Shown one piece after another: positions 12,615-23,320 of a stretch of DNA of 64,000 nt. Within the stretch, counting starts at the first letter, position 1, and every line of letters starts with the position of its first letter. Origin of the DNA: Mangifera indica (Eukaryota; Streptophyta; Magnoliopsida; Sapindales; Anacardiaceae). The notes under the pieces are model-generated. The model had not been told where the DNA came from. It ran no database searches and was given only the letters and a program-made list of their open reading frames with translations. The stretch lies in NCBI RefSeq assembly GCF_011075055.1, contig NC_058154.1:558001-622000 (forward strand). Direction: 5' to 3'. The position numbers and the translations under genes were made by a program.

Positions 12615-14588
12615 TCAAACAAAGGCACTATCCTCTTCATGCTCATTCTGTAACACATACCCTTCTTTTACCGTCAAATCAAGTAATCCTTCATCAGTTC
12701 TTTCACTTGATGTGTCCTTTGCAATAAAGCTCTGTAAACCTCCACTGGATTCAATCCAACTACTGCCAGGGGTTTTCTTCAACCCAATTTTCATCATTTT
12801 TTCCCTCACCCTATCAGCTTCTTCCCATCTTCCAGCTTGTGAGTATAGATTTGCCATTATGATGTAATTTCCTGTATTTTCAGGTTCAATCTCAAACAGA
12901 TGAGCACAAGCAAACTTCCCAAGTTCAACATCACCAGAAACTGCAGCTCCATTAAGCAGTGCACCCCAAACCTTAGCATTTGGTTCAATTGGCATTTTAG
13001 AGATAAAGTCTACTGCTTCAGATAGCCTTTTGGCTCGGCTTAGAACTCCTACCATGCAAGCATAATGCTCGACTGAGGGCTGAACACCATATTCTGTAAA
13101 CATGGAATTGAAAATCTTCCATGCTTCATCCACCAATCCTGAATGAGCACAAGCTGCCAACACTGCTGTAAATGTCACGGGGTCTGACTGAATTCCATCA
13201 TTCAGCATTTCATTAAAAAGAGTAAGAGCTACATTAGCATCACCATGGGCAGCATTCGCTGAGATTATTGCTGTCCAAATAATCAAGCTCCTACCTTTCA
13301 ACTGATCAAAAACCAGTTGTGCCCCATGAAGAAACCCAGCCTTTGCATAAGTATCAATAAGGGAAGTTGCAACATAGATATTACGAGCATAACCACTTTT
13401 AAGAGCATAACCATGTATTTCTTTCCCTCCCTTCAGGTTTGAAAAATATGAAAACATAGAAAGAACACTTGAAAGTGTCACAGTGTTTGGTCTAAAACCT
13501 AATGCCTGCATTTCTCTAACCAAATCCAAAATCCTGTCATATTGGTTATTTTGAATCAGACCAGAAATTACAGCATTCCAAGTACTTAGTCCCGGTTGTT
13601 TCATTTCAAGGAACATATGCATGGCTTTGTCAACAAATCCATGAACCATGTAACCTGAAATAATTGCACCATATGAAACTTCATCCTTCTCACTCATCTC
13701 CTCAAATAATGTTCTTGCGTAATCCAAGCTACCACATTTTGCATACATTCCAATCAAAGCATTAGAAAGACAAACATCCACTTTAATTTGACTCTCAATT
13801 ACAAAGTTATGAACTTCCATTCCAAAAATAAGATCATTTGATTGCCCACAAGCCTGCAAAACACTGACTACCGTCACTCCATCTGGTCTCAACACCGAAT
13901 CATTCAACATCTCCCTATACAATCCCTTACAGTCTTCATAAAACCCTCCCTGTGAGTACCCAGCAATCATCGAATTCCATGTCACAATATCCCTCTCAGG
14001 CATTCTATCAAACAATGCCCTTGCTGAAGCGATAGCATCACATCTCGAATAAAACGTAATCAAACCGTTAACAATAAACACACCAGAATCAAAACCACAT
14101 CTTAAAACATAAGCATGAATCTCCTTAGCCAATCTTGACTCACAAAACAAACCCGACAACGCCTTTAAAACACAGGTGATTGTAAAATTATCAGGCTTCA
14201 AATCCACCGAATAAGATGACAACAAAGACGAAAACAACTTCAATGTATCGGTATACATATCATGAACAGAGTACGCAATGAGCATGGCGTTATAAGAGAA
14301 GACATTTTTGGGGGAAATTTTATCGAACACGTGGCGGGCTTGAACGAGATTGTTAGATTTTGAGTAAAAATTGATGAGTTTCGAAGCGAGAAAGTTACCG
14401 GGGGAGACTGAGTAGAGGACGAGACGAGCGTGGACTTGCTTGGCTTGGCGATGAAGGTGGTAGTCGGTGAAATGTTGGATGAGATGACCGTACGCGCCAT
14501 AGTCGAGGGATTGCAAGGCTCGCTGAATTTGGCCGTTGATGGCGGTTAGTGGTTGAATTCTTGACAATAACGGTTTCGCGCGGTTCAT
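12615..14588 (-). CDS. Pentatricopeptide repeat protein, PLS class, E/E+ type
   Basis: Intronless, 657 residues, as expected for plant PLS-class PPR genes. From about residue 35 there are successive helical repeats with the hallmark phrases NFYSKSNNLVQARHVFD, NAMLIAYSVHDM, VFIVNGLITFYSRCD, RDIVTWNSMIAGYSQGG and NALIGMYAKCGSLDYAR. The C-terminal E-type block includes VEHYACMVGVLSRA, VWGALLNGAAVSGDVE, NYIIMANLYSQAGRW and KKTPGSSWIES. There is no DYW deaminase domain; the protein ends about 35 residues after the SSWIES motif in a non-conserved tail. Proteins of this class are usually sent to mitochondria or plastids and guide site-specific C-to-U RNA editing in trans; the target is unknown. The ATG at 14588 (MNRAKPLLSR) is the natural start. 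It is divergent from the gene at 15528, with a shared upstream region of about 0.9 kb. Confidence 0.95.
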   Translation of the reverse strand: MNRAKPLLSRIQPLTAINGQIQRALQSLDYGAYGHLIQHFTDYHLHRQAKQVHARLVLYSVSPGNFLASKLINFYSKSNNLVQARHVFDKISPKNVFSYNAMLIAYSVHDMYTDTLKLFSSLLSSYSVDLKPDNFTITCVLKALSGLFCESRLAKEIHAYVLRCGFDSGVFIVNGLITFYSRCDAIASARALFDRMPERDIVTWNSMIAGYSQGGFYEDCKGLYREMLNDSVLRPDGVTVVSVLQACGQSNDLIFGMEVHNFVIESQIKVDVCLSNALIGMYAKCGSLDYARTLFEEMSEKDEVSYGAIISGYMVHGFVDKAMHMFLEMKQPGLSTWNAVISGLIQNNQYDRILDLVREMQALGFRPNTVTLSSVLSMFSYFSNLKGGKEIHGYALKSGYARNIYVATSLIDTYAKAGFLHGAQLVFDQLKGRSLIIWTAIISANAAHGDANVALTLFNEMLNDGIQSDPVTFTAVLAACAHSGLVDEAWKIFNSMFTEYGVQPSVEHYACMVGVLSRAKRLSEAVDFISKMPIEPNAKVWGALLNGAAVSGDVELGKFACAHLFEIEPENTGNYIIMANLYSQAGRWEEADRVREKMMKIGLKKTPGSSWIESSGGLQSFIAKDTSSERTDEGLLDLTVKEGYVLQNEHEEDSAFV

Positions 14589-15527
14589 CAATTTGTCCCT
14601 CCAGTTGGTATTTTTGTCTTGGTTTTCTTTTATTAAGTGATCTGCGCACGTGAGGTAGTTAACGTCGCCGTTTTACTACGCTGAACATACTTGCCACGTC
14701 ACCTATGCATAGTGACAATTCGAAAAATAAAGTTTTGAGTGCCCAGACGACGTCGTTTCTTAAGAGTCGTGTTCGTCTTGTTCTCTGTTTCAACCATCCT
14801 AGGGTTTTTATTGTTTGAATGAATGAAAATTCTCTGCTAGAACGAAGCTAACGGTTTCAATTGTCCTTTCTATTTCTACTGGTACATTTACTCAAGCTAA
14901 AAGAACTTTTTATATTATCTTTTTTAAACGTACATTTGATACTCCTCTTGTTAAAAGTTTATAAAGAGTACGAGCGGCTCGTTGTTTTTGTTAGAATTAG
15001 CTTTTGATATATCCAATTTAGGTCTTCTTTAGCTTCGTTGTGAAAGAATGAGACAAGCTTGATTGAATTGAATTCTTTTTAAATCAAGCTGAATACATGG
15101 AGAAATTGAGCATTTATTCTGGAATTAGAGATTTTTTAAATTTCTTTCTTTGCATCTGATAAGGTTATGCTGTCGAAGTAATAATGATAAGTCTCGTTGT
15201 CGTCTGTTTGATATGTATTTTGCACAAATTTTTTACTTTTTAATCTACTTCATGTGGGTGGTGGATGTTTCAGAATTGCAAAGGGCATTTTTCAGATAGT
15301 TTATCAGCATCTTTGCTTCGTGATTTGTTGGGGTAGGAAAATGATGCAAAATTTTTTTTGCCGCATTGTTGCTGAAATATGGGTTAATTTACTTTCGGAT
15401 GATGACTTGCAGCATTGTGTTAACCATAACATAATTTGGCGCCTTGGCATGTTTACAATTGTGAGCATTTCTCCTTTTCAGATTGTTGAACTAACGTCTA
15501 CAAGCTTTATTTGAAAGAATACTAGAG
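14589..15527. promoter_or_regulatory. Shared upstream region of the divergent PPR and Tudor-like genes
   Basis: This is the only space between the minus-strand PPR start (14588) and the plus-strand Tudor-like start (15528). The right half is T-rich with several AG sites, suggesting a leader intron for the plus-strand gene. Around 14640-14770 there are several ACGT words, which are cores of bZIP-type boxes. No transcription start can be fixed from sequence alone. Confidence 0.45.
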
Positions 15528-16052
15528 ATGGAGAACAGGTGCAAAGAGATAGGGTCTGAGGTTTCTATGACAGAAGTTTTTGAGTTACCGGGAGAGGCTG
15601 CTGTTGTTATCAACGGAGTGCCTGCGATATCCTCCTCAAGTGAAAAAGTGTATGTTCTTCCTGATATGGTGAATGATGCAAAATCACCAGGAGATGCAGG
15701 TTTTGGTGACTGGTTGGAAGGAAGGGAAGTTCAAAAGTTGTTTGGGGAACAATATTATACTGGTACTGTGATCCAGTTTGACAAAAAAAGTGGTTGGTAC
15801 AGGGTGGTCTATGAAGATGGTGATTCTGAAGATCTTGACTGGCCTGAGTTAGAAGAGGTTCTTTTGCCTCTAGATATTTCAGTGCCATTGAAGACATTGG
15901 CAATGAAAATAATCAAGAAGAACCAAAAACCTATCAATATATCTCAAAGCAGTTTGGCTCCATCACTAAAACAAAAGACCAGAAAAATGGGAAGCAAGGG
16001 AAAGAATGTTGATGCACAAGAAGCTCCGGTTATAAATATAACTATTTCATAG
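15528..16052 (+). CDS. Small Tudor/agenet-like protein of the 'dirigent protein 17-like' group
   Basis: 174 residues in one exon. The N-terminal part holds VFELPGEAAVVINGVP, which I recall from plant proteins annotated as dirigent protein 17-like despite having no dirigent fold. Residues about 60-115 form a Tudor/agenet-like barrel: FGDWLEGREVQKLFG, YYTGTVIQFDKKSGWYRV, VYEDGDSEDLDWPEL. The same DGDSEDL pattern is found in Tudor-type readers such as PTM and PDS5 relatives. The C-terminus is Lys-rich (MKIIKKNQK, KQKTRKMGSKGK) and could be a nuclear signal. A chromatin or protein-methyl-reader role is an inference. The ATG at 15528 is the first in frame; a leader intron upstream is likely. Confidence 0.8.
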   Translation: MENRCKEIGSEVSMTEVFELPGEAAVVINGVPAISSSSEKVYVLPDMVNDAKSPGDAGFGDWLEGREVQKLFGEQYYTGTVIQFDKKSGWYRVVYEDGDSEDLDWPELEEVLLPLDISVPLKTLAMKIIKKNQKPINISQSSLAPSLKQKTRKMGSKGKNVDAQEAPVINITIS

Positions 16053-17450
16053 GAGGTGAGTGAATGTTTAGCAACATTCCAAAAGTTGATTCATACAAGT
16101 CAGAAGCACTGGATCGACTGAATAAGGGCAACCGATAAAAAATTGTCTTCAAAGTCACAAAGATGCCCTCAAAACTTCTCAATAAGAAGTCTAGATTCTT
16201 AAAGCCGGGTTGCTAGGTAACTTTAGAGTCTTAAGTCTTTCATGTTGCACTCTGTGTGGAACGTCATAATTGTGTACAAATGGACGACGGTTGTGATAGA
16301 GAAGCTTTGAATTCATTCCTCTTCACAACGTGACTTGTGAGCCTGCGCTCCCATTGTTCTTCTTATAGTTTAGTTTTTGATGACGTTGTTAATTTCATTT
16401 GCTGCATGAAGACTTCTCCCTCAGACAACTGATTTGTTAAAAAGGGACACTTTAACATCTTTCTCAGCATCATCCATACTATCACCTAGTGGATTTGCAA
16501 CCCCCTTAAGCACAATCGAGGCGCCCTACATATGTAATTGCGATTGAACCAGATAATGTAGTTTAATCCACGGAACCATTCCCTGATTGATCGAAAATCA
16601 TGAATCGAATTTATCTCTACCTATTTGACTATGAAGCTCTTGACACATTCTCTAGCCTATAACCCTCCTCCTCTTTTGGTCACTTTGCTCTCTTCCCTCA
16701 ACTAACGCCTGAAAAGACAAAGATTTCAGTCTAAACCCAAAGTTAACTTGAATGAGCTCACTATATTGATTTCAAGCTAAAAAATCTACACTCAGCACTC
16801 ACATTCGCATGTTGGTTTTTCTTCACTACACATCAGTGAAAGTGAAGGTTCAGAATGATAAGGAGGCCAAAGTGAATTTGTAAAATAAGTGGAATAACAA
16901 TTTTCTTATTTTAATATTATTACCTTGTTTTTGCTATAAATATGACTAAAGATAAGAATTTATTAATTTTTAATTTTGAAAACTTGATATAGTTAAAATG
17001 GGGAAGTAAATTTGTGGTTATATATGTCAAGATGGTCAAGTTGGCTCATGACCCATGACATAGCCCAAACTTCATTTTCTTTAACACAATCTACAAAATT
17101 GAAAATCGTATCAAGCCCCGTAAGTTATTTTGATGAGATTTGTTAAAAAATATTAAATAATTATAAATAATTAAAATAGTTTATTCAAATATATATAATT
17201 TTGTAAGCCGATCCATAGAAACACGATTTTGAGGCATTCGATTGCGCCAAGATTAACTATACTTGTGGCTAGGCTCACAAGGCCCACTAATTAATGGGCT
17301 TTGACAAGGCTCAATCCATGAACACAATGGGCTGCAGCTAATTCAGCCACACGGTGTATACCCATGGTGTACACATGCATACTTTCTATTATTTTACTGG
17401 GAAGCTCACCGTCGATTATTCAATTTCGATTTTTCTCGCGCAATTTAACG
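16053..17450. other. Intergenic
   Basis: Presumably the 3' end of the Tudor-like gene and then the promoter of the gene at 17451. No reading frame of note. 16900-17210 is AT-rich. Confidence 0.45.
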
Positions 17451-18274
17451 ATGTCCCAAGCCACAGCTCTAACCAGTTGCAACATGGTTAGCTTCGCCGC
17501 ACAACGACCACAGCGCACTAAAGCTAAGAAGATGAAGCAAGTGAAGACAAAAGAAAAGCAAAGCAGCAGAAATGTGGGGTTTGGCATCGACAAAAAGGAA
17601 CCAGTGTGGCGGTGTGTGGAAGGCTGCGGTGCATGCTGTAAGCTCGACAACGGTCCCGCCTTCCCCACTCCTGAAGAAATTTTCGATAACCCAGATGATG
17701 TTGAGGTTTCTTTTTAATTTTCACACCTATGCACTCTTTCTGCTCGAGAATATGAATATGAAACCTCAAGACCCACTTCAATATAGTTGTTCATTCTACT
17801 TTTTTTCAGCTTTACAGAAGCTTGATTGGTCCCGATGGATGGTGTATAAATTATGAGAAAAACACACGCAAATGCTCTATTTATCCTGGTAGATATTCAC
17901 TTTGTACATTGTTCGCTAGCTTTTTACATTCATATTCTAATTATTTTGTATATATTTCAGACCGTCCATATTTTTGCCGAGTGGAAGCAGGGGTGTTCGA
18001 GACATTATATGGAATCAAGAAGAAGGCGTTCAATAAGGCGGCATGCAGGTGACTCTTCCTTAGCCAAACAGTAGTTTTGAGTATTCAATTTATTAAGTAT
18101 ACAGATTATAACATTATATAATTTGTTATTATTTTATTTTTAATTTAAAATAATTTAATCACAAAATATGATTTGATTACCCAATTAGGTAATAAATGTG
18201 TTGCTTGCAGTAGCTGCAGAGACACTATCAAGGAAGTTTATGGTACACAATCGCTCAATTCGCAGCTCCGATGA
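17451..18274 (+). CDS. Cysteine-cluster protein of the YkgJ / CxxxCxxCC zinc-or-iron-binding family
   Basis: Four exons, 17451-17705, 17810-17888, 17961-18048 and 18211-18274, join in frame through standard GT-AG sites to 161 residues. The ATG at 17451 is preferred over the in-frame ATG at 17364, because the 29 added residues are unlike the family. The N-terminal 45 residues are basic and Ser/Thr-rich, compatible with an organelle transit peptide. The core begins with VWRCVEGCGACC, giving Cys55, Cys59, Cys62 and Cys63. Downstream cysteines follow in GPDGWCINY, RKCSIYPDRP and FCRVE. This is the signature of the bacterial YkgJ family, thought to chelate Zn or Fe. No enzymatic role is established for the plant members. 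Confidence 0.85.
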
Positions 18275-19874
18275 ACTAGTTTGATCTGGTAATCTTAAAA
18301 CTGGTTCCTCTTTCAGTGTAAGTAAGAATATGATAGTGTTCCAAAATTGAGATTCTGCAATAATGTCAAGTCTTTATTCATTGGCAACTCAAATTAATTT
18401 TTGCAATGCTTAGTTGAGTTCTATAGGGTTGTTGGTCATAGCTTTAAAAGACTGTTAGAACTGTGATTTATAATGTTTTAGCGGGATTTAACTCAAATTA
18501 GATTTCTTTTACACAGTCTTGGATCTTTATTTCTCTCTATTGGAAAATTCAATCTTTCATTCTCCTACAACTGAAATCCTTATGCTCAAAAGGCATAGCC
18601 AAAAGTCCCTCTTCCAGTGGCCACCCTCCTAACCTACTTTGCACCTCCAAACTAGGCTCTAATTATCTTTCCCCTTGATGCAGACTTTGTTTGCAGCCAC
18701 GCGTTAAATGTTGGAGTTGTCTATTACTGGTTACTCCTCGAAGTCCTTGACTGCAACACCACTCTCATTGTTGAGACTGCGACGAAAGGGTTTCTTTCAG
18801 TGATGTTTGTGTTACTGCACCAGATCTTTGTGTTGATGGGTCCTGTTCTGTTCATGGTGTTATAGACCATCGGTGCCGCCCTCGTTGACATCATCATCTG
18901 TGGTTGATCAACACTTTGCAAAAGCAAGAATGGATACTAGGTCATCTCTAGTGTCGTCAAGACATCAAGAGGAGCATTTAAAGAATATGCTCAATTCATT
19001 TGCCAAGCAAATGGTCCAACTCGTCTTGACCACGATGGGGAACCTGGTAGCCCTCGAGACTCTCTATTCTCGGAGTCCTGTGTTATTGGACACTTTGGTA
19101 TTGGCATTCTCATAGTTTCCATCAATAGAAAAAGAAAAATAAACGATCATCAATTTCCCTTTTAGATCCAACTTTCGAAAGGTTGGAATCTCTTTTTAAT
19201 TTGTCCAGTGACAAGAATCTCTCCATTTCCACCAGCGTTAGATAATTTAAAGAAAGAAAATATAAAATTAAATTCAAAAAAGTGATTTTTATCATATTTC
19301 TTACCTTAATATTTCTTGAAATTTTTTAACTATGTTATTTGAGGAATTGATTATATATAGAAAACCAATATCCCATAATCATTTTCTAGAAGTAAACATC
19401 ACCTAAGTTCTTGTCGCTTCAGATTAAAATGCATGGTTTTAAAAAATAGATCAAATCAACTGGTTTAATCAATTGGTTCATAACCCATCCACAAAATTGG
19501 CTCTTGATTGCTTGAAAACCATTTTTAGATTTATGCCGGATTAAATCAAACGATTCAAGTAGTTAGATTGGATAAAAACCGTGTTTGACTCTGTCAGTGT
19601 AAAAATATTAAATAGAAATGTAATTGACTCGGGCAAGGAGAAGGTTCTGTGCCTAGCTACCATATAAAAGACAGTGAGAACTAAAGGTAAACTGTCCACC
19701 AAGTGAAAGAGGTTACTTTGTTCTAGAGACTGAAAAAAAATATTGCATTGGATTCCAAGACACTTTAAAGATGCCCATCTTTTCTGCTGCTTTACACCAT
19801 AAACAGATTCCATTCGGGAAATTTCTTGAGCAGATGGAATCTGATCGCAATATATGAATGAATGGTGCTAGCCA
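18275..19874. other. Intergenic
   Basis: About 1.6 kb without a gene I can support. 18600-19110 has more balanced base composition and short open frames on both strands, but no recognisable protein, perhaps a decayed gene. 19435-19560 is a diverged dispersed repeat with CATGGTTTTAAAA at its edge. A six-codon upstream ORF (ATG at 19854, stop at 19869-19871) lies just before the reading frame at 19875. Confidence 0.4.
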
Positions 19875-20567
19875 ATGCTATCCCCATTACACTTCTTTTG
19901 CTCGTCCTTCCAAGGACAGAAGAAAATCTTCTATCCAGTAAGCTGCCCCGAATCTCTGTTACCAGAAAGGCCTGAAGAAGTGTCAAAGCTTGACTTGTAT
20001 TTCCCGATGACCTCCTATAGTCCTTTTATGCAGGGCACAAGAATCGCCTGGGACTACGCCACTCTGTTTGGTGACAGTTATGAAACGGTAGCCTCTTATA
20101 ATGAACCATCTCAGTTCTTCGAATTTACCCGTTATCTCTGTCAAGAAGCAGCTTATGATGAACAACAGCTGCCTTCCAACGGCTATGAGAATTGGCTAAG
20201 CAATTACGGCTCTGGTTTTGGCGACTGCTGGGGAGATAACTTGTTTTCTTCTGGCTATAGCAACAATGGTAATGAATATGGTGGTACCTTGTTGAGGTCG
20301 AAGGACTCCCACCAAGCTGAAGAGCAATATGACACCGATTTCAGTTATGAGGATGCTGAAATAGAGCCTGCAGCTTTTGAGTACAGTCCATGTTATGACA
20401 CTTGTTCTCGCTATATAGAGCAGCTATTTTACCAGTACGACAAGCAAGAGGCGAGACTGACATGTAGCTTCAGCCAAGATGAAATGGGGTTTTGTGAAGG
20501 AATTTTGGGTTACTGGCCTTGCCTGTATCATGAAGTTCAGCGACAAGCAGCATTTGTTGAACAATGA
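19875..20567 (+). CDS. Hypothetical Tyr/Ser-rich protein, single exon
   Basis: 230 residues with no recognised domain. Composition is unusual: rich in Tyr, Ser, Asn, Glu and Gly with scattered aromatics (WDYATLFGDSYETVASYN, NGYENWLSNYGSGFGDCWG, FEYSPCYDTCSRYIEQLF). No transmembrane segment is evident. There are ten or more cysteines but no clear spacing. The frame is long for AT-rich DNA and its local base composition is less AT-rich than the flanks, both of which favour a real coding sequence. The N-terminal MLSPLHFFCSSF may instead begin at Met45 (MTSYSPFMQGTR). It could be a lineage-specific gene or the last exon of a longer one. I assign no function. Confidence 0.55.
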   Translation: MLSPLHFFCSSFQGQKKIFYPVSCPESLLPERPEEVSKLDLYFPMTSYSPFMQGTRIAWDYATLFGDSYETVASYNEPSQFFEFTRYLCQEAAYDEQQLPSNGYENWLSNYGSGFGDCWGDNLFSSGYSNNGNEYGGTLLRSKDSHQAEEQYDTDFSYEDAEIEPAAFEYSPCYDTCSRYIEQLFYQYDKQEARLTCSFSQDEMGFCEGILGYWPCLYHEVQRQAAFVEQ

Positions 20568-21432
20568 ACTGATAAGCAAAGGTGTTGAAAATCCTGGAGA
20601 ATAAAGGAGCCACCTCGCCACAATACAAATAAGTTAAGAGAAAATCCAGGCAGGAATTTCTGACTAAAAGCTGTAATAAATAGTCCAAGAATGTAATTCT
20701 GGACATTATTCCGTTAACAGAAATTTTCACCCATGAAGGACTAACTGTTTTGTTTTCTTCTCTCCTAATTAATCACAAATTATTGTTGACAAGATAAACA
20801 CCTAAACCACCAGGGTACTTGGAAGAAAAACATGTATAATCTATGTTTTCATGGATGCTCTATTGCCATCCACAACCTGATATGTCAAAAATCCACAGAC
20901 CTAGGCATTTTCAGAACTAACTGTTTCACACCTATGAGCTAAAACTGAGTTTCCAGTGTGTTCTTCACATGCAATTGAGAGACTGAAAAAACATCCTTAA
21001 AAATAACTCACATGCAGCCATCACAGCATATTCTGCAAATATCTTGCAATTCTAGGGATTTTTTTTTTTTATTCATTTTGCTTAATACTCTCAACCCAAG
21101 TTCCTTATTTTGATTTGAATTTTCAACCCAAAGTTCCCTCATTTAGATGTAGTGTTCTTTTTTCCCAATGAAGTCACTATCTTGATTACAAGAATATAAC
21201 CTGCACCAATTATAAAATCCTAAAACTGCCAAAAAAGGCTGCAAGTTTTACCCATATTAGCATATATAGACAAGTATCAGCAAGAAGTCACTACCTCAAA
21301 ACATATGGTTACAGGCATTGCGCAAAATTAATACAAAGAGAAATAATATTTTTGATTTTCTACTCACTAGCAAAATTTATGTAAGATGGACACTTTATAC
21401 AGTAGATATTCAAGTCATTGTAATTTACTGTA
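20568..21432. other. Intergenic between convergent genes
   Basis: Contains the 3' ends of the plus-strand hypothetical gene and of the minus-strand membrane-protein gene. A T-run sits near 21060. Nothing else is supported. Confidence 0.5.
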
Positions 21433-23320
21433 TTACATATCAAGGCCTAATTCATCCAAAATGTCATCCCGATCTTCAAACAACTTTAAAAACCGAGCTT
21501 GTTCTTGTTCTCTCCTCTTTTTTTGCCAGTACCTATATGCTGCCACCCCTCCCACTATCAATGCAGTTGAAGCAAGTACTGCAATAAGTATTATTATACC
21601 AACATTCCACCGCTCTTCTCCCTTAGGTGTGCTAGCGGCTGAATTGGAAGCAACAAACACATCAAACAAAATGATGATCATAATTTGAAAAAGATCATAA
21701 TCTGTAAGTAAATTACTGTCAATCTACACCTCATAAACCTATTTATCCATCCAGTTGGGGGATCAATTGATGAATTATGAGATTTTTAGACAAAAAGACA
21801 TTTAATTTGTATATATAAATCTTTTAAGCAAATTATTTAAGGATCATATGTATCTAAAACTTCCAAGGAGAACAAACAGCCAGGATGATCAACAATATGT
21901 CTAGATCAAACCAGTGAACCATTGCACTTAGCAAAGCTATTATAGTCTAACACAAGTAATTATAACGCTTCCCAAAAACGCTTCAAGATCCATAATCATT
22001 TTTTTTATGTGTCTTCAGAGTTCATTCAACCACAAGTGTGCCCTCACTGAAAAATCAAGTGAGCTTTTTACTTGCATGACTAAAACTCCAAGTCTACAGG
22101 TCCTTCTACATTTATGCTTTTCTCTTCCTTTGAAACACATTCTTTGCCCAACTTTAGTCTTTTCAGACTGCTGTTGAAATCTGTTTTCTCCTTCTGCCTA
22201 AAGAAAATCGTTCATTTGTATCTAGGTACACACAGGACTTCTTAAAGAGTCATGGTCCAAGCTTGGGAAAAAAACAGATCAAAATTTCAAGGTCCAATGG
22301 CATAAGACAGAGAAATTTCTTTCTATGCAAATCAAAGAAACTGCATGCTCTTAAACAACCACATTGATATGGCATATGAGCTGTATATCTCCAACATATA
22401 TCATCATGTGAATATAGAAAGAAATAAAAACAACTTTTGAGTGAAAAAAACAAAAAACTCACAGCTTGCTACAGACTTGCAATCCGGACACAGGAAAGTA
22501 GCCTTAAATTCCTTTTCCTTTTCTCGAGTATATTTCCCCTTTGTAGCCATAAAATCAGAAGGACAAAACTCCCACTCATCAAATACATCATCTGACTTAA
22601 TTGTATCCTCCTCATAAAACCCACATCGCTTGCATTTATTGCCCGAAAAATCTGTTAGTGGCTGCAGACATGAAAAAAAACCATATTTCAATTTTAAGCT
22701 TCACCAATAATTACCACCCTTACCAAAAAAAAAAATTTTCCACTCTTAACAGTAATAAGTGGAATAGAATCCGAGATACAAATAAAAGGAAGTAAAATCC
22801 AAAGACCCCAGACTCTCTAATACATTCTAGTATAACACTAAAAACTACAAAATATTATCTTATACATATTTCAGTACCAGTCTTAAGTTTCAATTACCTA
22901 GACACAAATATGCATGTTGTCTACTAGTGATATTAATTTCTACCAAAATGGAGTGAAATACTCACCTGCCAAGATTCTTCCCTCTTGAAAGAATACATAT
23001 GATCTGCGAGCTTGACATCCGGCAAAATCGTCTTGTTCTCTCCATTACACTGGAAATAAACTGTTGGTTCGGAGTATGGTATCCATTCGTGAGTAGTATA
23101 TATTTCAATCGAATCAAGCGTTACAGGTGCTGCTAACACGAAACCTACCAGAAAAATGATTAAATTAGCTAAAAGAAAATGATCGATTTTCAAATTGAGA
23201 CCAAATTCGAATAACTTATGTATATTCCGGAGAAAATTTACCTGGAAAGCAGTTGAGAAAAATGAAAAAGACCAGTAAAACACAAGAACCCTTGGAATTC
23301 ACCGTACTCCGAATCGACAT
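21433..23320 (-). CDS. Type I single-pass membrane protein, plant family of unknown function
   Basis: Four exons on the minus strand, 23242-23320, 22966-23144, 22463-22661 and 21433-21638, with phases 1, 0 and 1 at the junctions, give 220 residues. The start at 23320 gives MSIRSTVNSKGSC followed by a hydrophobic signal peptide ending near VLAAPV. The lumenal part has cysteine pairs (KCKRCGFYEED, FLCPDCKSV) and several acidic patches. A single transmembrane helix follows (VGIIILIAVLASTALIVGG), then a basic stop-transfer (YRYWQKKRREQEQ) and a short acidic tail ending DDILDELGLDM. The layout suggests an ER or secretory-pathway membrane protein with a zinc-ribbon-like lumenal domain; function is unknown. 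The exon 3 donor is AGCT|GTGAGT and the exon 4 acceptor TTCAG|CC, which keeps the frame. Confidence 0.85.

Noticed and set aside
18724..19115. Short frames in a less AT-rich patch
   Set aside because: No homology I recognise; could be a very old pseudogene, not supportable.
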